This document shows positions 34,590 to 39,035 of a stretch of DNA of 39,035 nt, piece after piece. Positions within the stretch are counted from its first letter, which is position 1. Every line of letters begins with the position of its first letter. Position numbers and translations under genes: made by a program. The notes beneath the pieces are model-generated. The model saw only the letters and a list, made by a program, of their open reading frames with translations. It ran no database searches and was not told the DNA's origin. The DNA comes from a virus, in IMG/VR virus record IMGVR_UViG_3300017917_002824, positions 1-39,035 of that record; one strand, 5' to 3'.

Positions 34590-34997
34590 TTAATTTCTAC
34601 CCCACCCATAATAAATCACTTCACCATCAATATATTCTTTCCATTGTTTGTTCCATGGACCTGAGAATAGTAGGGTCATGCATCCGTTGCTATTGGCGAT
34701 TCGGTGATATGAATCTCGAGGGAAATACACCAATGTTTTTTTTCTTCTAACGATATGGTATTCACCGGTGGTTTCATCATCCAAGATGTGCTCATCGTAT
34801 TCACCAAATAATTTGATGGACCAAGCATTGAATGCGTGGGTATGGAATCGGTCTTGAGACGAATTTGATTTGTGGAAATAGAAAAAGATGATTGAGAAGA
34901 GCCATTTACATTCGAATAATACGAATTGACTTACGACTTGGTCTCCGAACCTAAATTTGTTGAATTTAAGGAACGAGAAGTATTTTGTTTTTACCAT
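34590..34997 (-). CDS. Cupin-like protein, 135 aa
   Basis: DRFHTHAFNAWSIKLFGEYDEHIL..., VYFPRDSYHRIANSNGCMTLLFSGPWNKQW, GEVIYYGWGRN. HTHAF (H-x-H) and YHRI are typical cupin metal/His positions; TLLFSGP.N..W is a known phage-protein pattern as I recall. The N-terminus is Phe-rich and hydrophobic (KWLFSIIFFYFHKS). By eye the DNA is richer in G+C than its neighbours. Confidence 0.75.
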   Translation of the reverse strand: MVKTKYFSFLKFNKFRFGDQVVSQFVLFECKWLFSIIFFYFHKSNSSQDRFHTHAFNAWSIKLFGEYDEHILDDETTGEYHIVRRKKTLVYFPRDSYHRIANSNGCMTLLFSGPWNKQWKEYIDGEVIYYGWGRN

Positions 34998-35050
34998 AAA
35001 ATATTGCTTTATGGAATTAAATGATAGGTAATTTTTTTTGGATTGTCAAA

Positions 35051-35080
35051 TAAAAAAACCCACATAAGTGGGTTTTGATT
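35051..35080 (-). terminator. Rho-independent terminator
   Basis: AAAACCCAC / GTGGGTTTT hairpin (35055-35076); ends the lipoprotein unit at 35079. Confidence 0.85.
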
Positions 35081-35582
35081 ATCCTCTTCTCGGTGAACTT
35101 GAATTTCCTCTAACTCTTGGAGTGCTTGGTTGATATTCTCTCGTTCTTGGAGTGCTTGGTTGAATTTCTCTCGTTCTTGGGGTATTTGGTTGAATTTCTC
35201 TTGTCCTTGGTGTGTTTTGTTGATGATTATTTGGTCTAACTTCACCTCTATGTCCTGAATTTCTAACACTTCTATACCCAATATTGTAATAATTTCTATG
35301 GTGACGATAATGTCTATGAATTCTTGGTCCCCAATACGGGTCATTGAAGTAAAACCACCAATTTGAACCAAAATACCACTGATTGTTCCAATGGAATCTC
35401 CATCTATCATAATAAAAAGGGTCAAATTCTCTTTCAAATACCGATAATGGAACTTGAACTTCTTGTCCTAATTCATTTATTGCTAAAATATGTGTTATTC
35501 TTGGTTGAGATTGAACATTTTGGTAGGTTCCACAAGATAATAACAAAAACGATGTTAATAAAATCAATAAAATTTTTTTCAT
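35079..35582 (-). CDS. Lipoprotein with Pro/Arg 10-residue repeats
   Basis: 167 aa. Signal peptide with lipobox LLSC (Cys17). The middle is Trp/Tyr/His-rich (FYYDRWRFHWNNQWYFGSNWWFYF, IHRHYRHHRN); the C-terminal 50 residues hold four copies of a ~10-residue unit, N/S-TPRTRE[I/Y]QP. His- and Arg-rich, so possibly metal or envelope binding. Phage lipoproteins can affect adsorption or superinfection; inferred. Promoter unclear: a TATAAATA lies 8 nt before the ATG, in the opposite orientation to the usual TATTTAT. Confidence 0.82.
   Translation of the reverse strand: MKKILLILLTSFLLLSCGTYQNVQSQPRITHILAINELGQEVQVPLSVFEREFDPFYYDRWRFHWNNQWYFGSNWWFYFNDPYWGPRIHRHYRHHRNYYNIGYRSVRNSGHRGEVRPNNHQQNTPRTREIQPNTPRTREIQPSTPRTREYQPSTPRVRGNSSSPRRG
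35100..35220 (-). repeat. Tandem ~30-bp coding repeat in lipoprotein gene
   Basis: Four imperfect copies of a 30-nt unit (TTCTTGGAGTGCTTGGTTGA type on the plus strand) encode the N/S-TPRTRE[I/Y]QP repeats. Coding tandem repeat, not a CRISPR: no spacers. Confidence 0.8.
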
Positions 35583-35627
35583 GGTAATTTTTATTTATAG
35601 TTTATCAAAAAATATTCCAAAATTAAA

Positions 35628-35924
35628 TTAAGCACACATATTTTTATAATATTTAACCAAGTAATCACGGAAATTATCAACGAAATAATGGTAAAGTGCG
35701 TCTTTTTCTTTTGGTTGTAAAACATAATCAAAATCGTTCACAAAATAATCGTGATACATTTCAACTAAAGAATCACAAGCATCTCCAATAAATTCACCAA
35801 CATCATCATAATTGCAAACTTTCATATCATTCATTAAATTTTTGAATGGTAATCTTCTTCGGACCTCAGGTGGTAATGATTCCGTTAATAAACTATATTG
35901 AGATTCAGTTATAATATATTTCAT
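35628..35924 (-). CDS. Tagged small helical protein, 98 aa
   Basis: MKYIITESQYSLLTESLPPEVRRRLPF, then VCNYDDVGEFIGDACDSLVEMYHDYFVNDFDY, LYHYFVDNFRDYLVKYYKNM. The family A C-terminal helix is recognisable but the middle is helical and Cys-containing. Also contains a second Leu-Thr-Glu at about residue 13-15. Confidence 0.78.
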   Translation of the reverse strand: MKYIITESQYSLLTESLPPEVRRRLPFKNLMNDMKVCNYDDVGEFIGDACDSLVEMYHDYFVNDFDYVLQPKEKDALYHYFVDNFRDYLVKYYKNMCA

Positions 35925-35931
35925 AAATTAC

Positions 35932-36270
35932 CTAATTTGTAATGTTCCTCCACACAGCAGGAGCTGCTATAATAGGCTTGTTTGTTGTTTTCACTCTTAA
36001 TTTGTAATGTTCCTCCACCCATTCTTTTGTTAGATATTGTATTTCTTTATATTCCAACCCAAAAAAGGATTCCAAAAATGACCAAATGTCATAAGAGATA
36101 TAAACATCCTTATTTTTTTTATTGTAATCAAAAATAACTTCATCATCTTTCATAAAGAAAATGTGGTTAGGCTCTCTGTCCGTTTTATATGGAGTTAAAT
36201 CACCATAATTAATGTTAAGGTATTTCAATACTGCTCGGTCTAATTGACTTTCTGTGATAATGTATTTCAT
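35932..36270 (-). CDS. Tagged small protein, family A, with duplicated 3' end, 112 aa
   Basis: MKYIITESQLDRAVLKYLNI, then NYGDLTPYK, EVIFDYNKKNKDVYISYDIWSFLESFFGLEYKEIQYLTKEWVEEHYKLRV. The relatives end here; this protein goes on with TTNKPIIAAPAVWRNITN, whose last six residues are the VEEHYKL codons read in another frame, because a 21-bp segment is duplicated (see repeat). The extra tail is therefore likely a recent insertion. Confidence 0.8.
   Translation of the reverse strand: MKYIITESQLDRAVLKYLNINYGDLTPYKTDREPNHIFFMKDDEVIFDYNKKNKDVYISYDIWSFLESFFGLEYKEIQYLTKEWVEEHYKLRVKTTNKPIIAAPAVWRNITN
35933..36018 (-). repeat. 21-bp direct repeat flanking a 44-bp insertion
   Basis: Identical 21-bp segments at 35933-35953 and 35998-36018 (core TGTAATGTTCCTCCAC) surround 44 bp that include a palindromic AGCAG-GAG-CTGCT. 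The duplication adds a C-terminal tail to the tagged gene at 35932. Confidence 0.7.
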
Positions 36271-36273
36271 AAA

Positions 36274-36546
36274 TTAGATTTCTTTAACTCGGGCTGAAGT
36301 GGAATAAACGGGAACACCAAACATATCTTCAAGGTTTTGAGATAAAATATGTTTGTAAATGTGATGTGGGAACTTATTTTTACTTTTCACATAAAATGTG
36401 GGATAAATTATATACTGACCTCTTTCGGGTAAGTATTCAATCTCAACATCGGTGCGAATTACTCGTTCCTCAGAATATTGATTGGCGAAATTTTTCATCA
36501 ATTTAATAATTCGTTCATTCTGTTCTTCTGTAATTATTACTTTCAT
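36274..36546 (-). CDS. Tagged small strand-rich protein (family B-like), 90 aa
   Basis: MKVIITEEQNERIIKLMKNF, then TDVEIEYLPERGQYIIYPTFYVKSKNKF, HILSQNLEDMFGVPVYSTS: tag plus family B body (V-E-I-E-Y strand, YIIYPTFYV strand). TATTTAT-N4-ATG; heads the unit 36274 > 35932 > 35628. Confidence 0.8.
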   Translation of the reverse strand: MKVIITEEQNERIIKLMKNFANQYSEERVIRTDVEIEYLPERGQYIIYPTFYVKSKNKFPHHIYKHILSQNLEDMFGVPVYSTSARVKEI

Positions 36547-36550
36547 AGTT

Positions 36551-36557
36551 ATAAATA
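36551..36557 (-). promoter_or_regulatory. TATTTAT promoter-like box, N4 before ATG
   Basis: Minus strand TATTTAT-AACT-ATG (36546). Confidence 0.6.
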
Positions 36558-36570
36558 TGACCTTAATTAA

Positions 36571-36843
36571 TTAAATCACCTCTTTAATCCTTAGGTTAAA
36601 TTTTTCTGAAGCCCATTCTTTCAAATACATCCTAAATTTCTCTTTTGTTCCTGAGAAATAGTTTTCAGACATGACAAGTAAATCATTATTATAAAATAAA
36701 AGGTAATCTCTATATAGTAATGTCGAATTAATTATTGCATTTGCAGAATGACCTTCATGAGGTTTCATTTCATCACCACAATTAAGTTCAAAAAAAGAGA
36801 AATATATTTCTCTTTCTTTATCTATTTTATTATTACCATCCAT
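36571..36843 (-). CDS. Untagged family A-like paralog, 90 aa
   Basis: MDGNNKIDKEREIYFSFFELNCGDEMKP, then LLVMSENYFSGTKEKFRMYLKEWASEKFNLRIKEVI. The C-terminal 'F....YLKEW..E.FNLR.KE' is close to the 35932 gene (YLTKEWVEEHYKLRVK). No MKYIITE leader. Overlaps the 36833 gene by 11 nt. Confidence 0.72.
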   Translation of the reverse strand: MDGNNKIDKEREIYFSFFELNCGDEMKPHEGHSANAIINSTLLYRDYLLFYNNDLLVMSENYFSGTKEKFRMYLKEWASEKFNLRIKEVI

Positions 36844-37435
36844 AATAAACTAAGTAATCATTTTCCCAATCGAATGTTTTGTAAATTCTAACCAATTCAA
36901 AAATTGAATATTCGTATTTCCAAGAATTTGTAATTACATCACCACCTAATTTGAATGGTCGAGTATCATCAAAGAAGCTTGCAACACCCCATTCTTGTGC
37001 CATTCCACGAACATATTCCATACAATCCATTATCCCCATTTTACGCTCTGCACTGAACATATCCCCATTAAAGTCGGGTCTATTGGTTTCTTCATTAATA
37101 AATGGTTTCAATATGTTTTGGAAATATTTTCTAACTAATTCAACATAATGGTCAATCACATGTTCAAAAAAATCTTTTCCAACTAAATGGAAATCATGGT
37201 CGGACGCATACCAATCTTGAGTTTCTTTATTTCTAAAGAAAGGTGTGTAAAATTTTTCATTATCGAATTCGGTGTATTTTCCAAATTCATATAATTCTTC
37301 ACAGATTTGATTCATACTAACCCATCCGTCTTCCGGGTCCTCATCTTTTAACTTATACAATTCGTCTCGAGACAAATCAGTTATTTTTTCCCATTCCGTT
37401 TTTGGTATTTTACCAATGTAAGTTCTATATCCCAT
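36833..37435 (-). CDS. Hypothetical protein, 200 aa
   Basis: MGYRTYIGKIPKTEWEKITDLSRDELYKL, then EELYEFGKYTEFDNEKFYTPFFR, FFEHVIDHYVELVRKYFQNILKPF, IMDCMEYVRGMAQEWGV, IFELVRIYKTFDWENDYLVYYGW. Mixed alpha/beta, acidic, aromatic-rich; no known catalytic motif. Similar unnamed proteins occur in phages. Untagged. Confidence 0.78.
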   Translation of the reverse strand: MGYRTYIGKIPKTEWEKITDLSRDELYKLKDEDPEDGWVSMNQICEELYEFGKYTEFDNEKFYTPFFRNKETQDWYASDHDFHLVGKDFFEHVIDHYVELVRKYFQNILKPFINEETNRPDFNGDMFSAERKMGIMDCMEYVRGMAQEWGVASFFDDTRPFKLGGDVITNSWKYEYSIFELVRIYKTFDWENDYLVYYGW

Positions 37436-37447
37436 TTTGTTTTTTTT

Positions 37448-37726
37448 TTAAGTATAAGAAATCATTTCAATAATTTCAAACTCAGAAAAATAAAAAGAAC
37501 CTTTAATGTATTGATTGTAAGTTTTACCTATTAAAACGGGTGCTTCGTCTTCTAATTTATGCCAAGCGGTTCCCATCCATCCATCTAATTTGAAAGTTGT
37601 ATCCCATCCACCTGACTGCGACATCATTGGTGATTCGTATTTTTCTCTAATTAAAAAATGTCCTTTTAATTCTTCATCATGACCGACCACTCTAAAAATT
37701 TTATTTGGTTCTAAAAAGTAATTCAT
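37448..37726 (-). CDS. Small hypothetical protein, 92 aa
   Basis: MNYFLEPNKIFRVVGHDEELKGHFLIREKYES, WDTTFKLDGWMGTAWHKLEDEAPVLIGKTYNQYIKGSFYFSEFEIIEMISY. Strand-rich with conserved-looking GW..TAWHKLE. Operonic with neighbours. Function not recognised. Confidence 0.68.
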   Translation of the reverse strand: MNYFLEPNKIFRVVGHDEELKGHFLIREKYESPMMSQSGGWDTTFKLDGWMGTAWHKLEDEAPVLIGKTYNQYIKGSFYFSEFEIIEMISYT

Positions 37727-37729
37727 ATT

Positions 37730-38134
37730 TTAATTGTTTATGGTAAAAATATCATCCAACATTTCTTCATTGAATTTTACATTATGTCTATCTTCAAAAT
37801 GTTCCAATAGTAATTCCATTGAATTTGTATAATTCTTTTCTTTTAGAAGGTGGTAAGCACCCAAGTCCGCCTCAAGTTCGTGTTGGTCGTTTCTTGGTCC
37901 ATCGTGGCCAAACAAAATATGAGCAACCTCATGAGCTTCAATAAATTTCAAAATATCTTTTGCGTTGGACTTTCCAACCAATATCTCACCATCGATGATG
38001 ATAAGATTTTTATCCGGAACCATAAATCCAAAACCATATTCCTCAAAAAAAGGTTTAACTTGAGGATATTGTGGGTCATCATTAAAAACAACCGCAACAA
38101 CCGCATCTTCCAAAAATTCGCTATTATATTCCAT
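37730..38134 (-). CDS. ImmA/IrrE-like zinc peptidase-fold protein
   Basis: 134 aa. KFIEAHEVAHILFGHDG carries HEVAH (68-72), followed by DQHELEADLGAYHLL, where Glu-x-x-Ala-Asp is the typical third-ligand region of the ImmA/IrrE-type (M78-like) family. Relatives cut regulators or repressors; here the target is unknown. It has a good host-type promoter (TTTG-N19-TATCTTTG), unlike the tagged genes around it. Confidence 0.82.
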   Translation of the reverse strand: MEYNSEFLEDAVVAVVFNDDPQYPQVKPFFEEYGFGFMVPDKNLIIIDGEILVGKSNAKDILKFIEAHEVAHILFGHDGPRNDQHELEADLGAYHLLKEKNYTNSMELLLEHFEDRHNVKFNEEMLDDIFTINN

Positions 38135-38151
38135 ACTTCTTAATTAGATTA

Positions 38152-38182
38152 CAAAGATAATGAGAATTATTTTAACTGCAAA
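38152..38182 (-). promoter_or_regulatory. Host-type promoter TTTG-N19-TATCTTTG
   Basis: Minus strand: TTTG (38182-38179), 19 nt, TATCTTTG (38159-38152), ATG at 38134. Confidence 0.7.
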
Positions 38183-38211
38183 AAAAAACCTCCCAAATTG
38201 GAAGGTTATTC
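38180..38211 (-). terminator. Imperfect terminator hairpin
   Basis: AACCT-CC / GG-AGGTT with one mismatch, beside an A8 run (T8 on the minus strand); ends the 38206 unit. Confidence 0.6.
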
Positions 38212-38478
38212 TATACCAAAAATCGGATTACCCGGAAAATGGTCTCTCATATAGTGAAGTACTAGTTCATTAGTCCTTTCACCAAACATTTGATTTAATC
38301 GATATTCTGTGGCATAATCACCATAATAAAAATGGTCCTTCAACAAATACCCAAATATTTCTCTATTTGGTAAAATAAACTCACGGGTATTAAGGTTATA
38401 ACTCATATCACCATACATGGATTCCATATAGGTATTAAAAAGTTTTTCTAATCGGTCTTCAGTTATAATGTATTTCAT
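38206..38478 (-). CDS. Tagged small protein, family A variant, 90 aa
   Basis: MKYIITEDRLEKLFNTYMES, then MYGDMSYNLNTREFILPNREIFGYLLKDHF, LNQMFGERTNELVLHYMRDHFPGNPIFG. Family A middle and a divergent end. ATGA overlap with 38475. Its last codons overlap the terminator. Confidence 0.8.
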   Translation of the reverse strand: MKYIITEDRLEKLFNTYMESMYGDMSYNLNTREFILPNREIFGYLLKDHFYYGDYATEYRLNQMFGERTNELVLHYMRDHFPGNPIFGIE

Positions 38479-38777
38479 AATTCTCTCTCAAATCTCATTC
38501 GTTCCAATTTATACCCATAAGTTTGATTTATAAATTTCAAAATTATTTTCGACATTTCATCACGATTCATATTCATCGCATCCATGAAAAAATTTTTAAC
38601 TTCATCCGATATTTCCAAAACTTCTTTATTTGGACTTATTTGGAAATATCCCCGAGTATTATCATCAATTAAAATGGTATAACTTCCCGACTGATACTTT
38701 TTCAAATCAGATAAATTTTCTTTCAACCAATTAAGGGCAAACTTGGTTAATCTTGATTCAGTTATAATATATTTCAT
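38475..38777 (-). CDS. Tagged small protein, family A, 100 aa
   Basis: MKYIITESRLTKFALNWLKE, then SGSYTILIDDNTRGYFQISPNKEVLEISDEVKNFFMDAMNM and ILKFINQTYGYKLERMRFE. Family A. Begins 3 nt after the 38781 gene ends, so the same mRNA is likely. Confidence 0.8.
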   Translation of the reverse strand: MKYIITESRLTKFALNWLKENLSDLKKYQSGSYTILIDDNTRGYFQISPNKEVLEISDEVKNFFMDAMNMNRDEMSKIILKFINQTYGYKLERMRFEREL

Positions 38778-38780
38778 AAT

Positions 38781-39023
38781 TTATTGTTTAACAATGGTGC
38801 ATCCACCACAAATAATAATTTGACGACCATCACTTATTCTCTCAAAATAAACGCAACCATCTTTAACTTGAATTTTATTCGTGCTATAAATTATACCGGT
38901 TGATGTGGTAATCTCATAAACACCTTTTGGTTCAATAGACCAAACATACGAACCAATCTTAAATAAAATAAAAAGACCAATAATTAAATAAACCAATTTT
39001 GTGTTCTTGGAAAAGAAATTCAT
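38781..39023 (-). CDS. Small single-TM protein, 80 aa
   Basis: One N-terminal TM helix (about 9-28: LVYLIIGLFILFKIGSYVW), then a short strand-rich domain with KDGCVYFERISDGRQIIICGGCTIVK (three Cys, C-G-G-C). The tail likely faces the periplasm. The start at 39023 is 12 nt from the window edge, so its promoter is outside or at the edge. Function unknown. Confidence 0.7.
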   Translation of the reverse strand: MNFFSKNTKLVYLIIGLFILFKIGSYVWSIEPKGVYEITTSTGIIYSTNKIQVKDGCVYFERISDGRQIIICGGCTIVKQ

Positions 39024-39035
39024 GGCACGACCAAA

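Noticed and set aside
35100-35220. CRISPR-like repeats
   Set aside because: The repeats are contiguous, in frame and encode TPRTRE units of a lipoprotein; there are no spacers.
35009-35437. 142-aa minus-strand ORF with repeated NQALQE-type units
   Set aside because: It is an out-of-frame reading of the lipoprotein gene at 35079, whose lipobox and composition are more convincing.
22849-38777. MKYIITE as the first strand of one conserved domain
   Set aside because: The same peptide precedes bodies of different architecture (membrane, glucosaminidase, helical, family A, family B) and is missing from some family A and B members.
1-39035. Bacterial chromosome instead of phage, given T9SS cargo, cyclophilin, sulfotransferase and lipoproteins
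   Set aside because: Gene density, many small unnamed genes with stop/start overlaps, endolysin, holin-like and tagged proteins, and absence of any housekeeping operon argue for a phage.

Overview
The window looks like part of a large double-stranded DNA phage genome whose host is a member of the Bacteroidota, most likely a flavobacterium. Phage features are: dense packing of about 84 mostly short genes in both orientations, many stop/start overlaps, a GH19 endolysin with a peptidoglycan-binding domain, holin-like and spanin-like membrane proteins, a second peptidoglycan hydrolase carrying a leader peptide, and long runs of small unnamed proteins. Host features are: signal peptides ending in ...SQ or ...GQ, a type IX secretion (Por) C-terminal sorting domain, AT-rich DNA without obvious Shine-Dalgarno sites, and TTTG-N18-20-TAnnTTTG promoters typical of Bacteroidota.

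Layout. 1-0.9 kb: 3' end of thymidylate synthase plus a small gene. 0.9-6.3 kb: mixed genes on both strands (tagged membrane protein, two HExxH proteins, a protein with a basic Cys-containing C-terminal domain also seen in other large phages). 6.4-12.3 kb: six-gene plus-strand operon of exported proteins (T9SS cargo protein, one-TM protein, CsgG-like protein, beta-barrel protein, periplasmic protein, C-type-lectin protein), followed at once by the endolysin (12.3-13.2 kb). 13.2-16.5 kb: plus-strand accessory genes (SGNH hydrolase, metallophosphoesterase, unknowns). 16.4-24.7 kb: mostly minus strand, with a tagged nuclease-like protein, holin-like and spanin-like genes, DUF2452-type protein, sulfotransferase, secreted NucA-type nuclease, tagged glucosaminidase and cyclophilin. 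24.8-26.0 kb: plus-strand lipoprotein, PNK-like kinase and cREC-type protein. 26-39 kb: a long minus-strand array of about 35 small genes, many of them paralogs.

The main discovery candidate is a short N-terminal peptide, consensus MKYIITESQ, at the start of 15 proteins with different downstream architectures: a membrane protein, a PD-(D/E)xK-like protein, a glucosaminidase, helical proteins and at least two small paralog families. The invariant core is [I/L]-x-E, nearly always with Glu at residue 7. Three further proteins start with an amphipathic version (for example KIIKEAL). [I/L]-x-E is the known cleavage signature of T4-type prohead protease, and T4 targets internal head proteins with a cleavable N-terminal peptide of about ten residues. 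I infer that the tag is a capsid-targeting or propeptide signal marking a large set of co-packaged, possibly injected, proteins.

A second pattern supports this. TATTTAT lies exactly 4 nt before ATG in ten genes and 5-7 nt before in five more, on both strands, which suggests a phage-specific promoter giving leaderless or near-leaderless mRNAs. Lysis, virion-like and tagged genes lie behind TATTTAT, while host-type TAnnTTTG promoters precede genes that look like takeover or metabolic functions. Every tagged gene whose operon head is visible is in a TATTTAT unit. Hairpin terminators separate the units. No tRNA, rRNA, CRISPR, IS element or integrase was found, and no gene-free stretch exceeds 300 bases.
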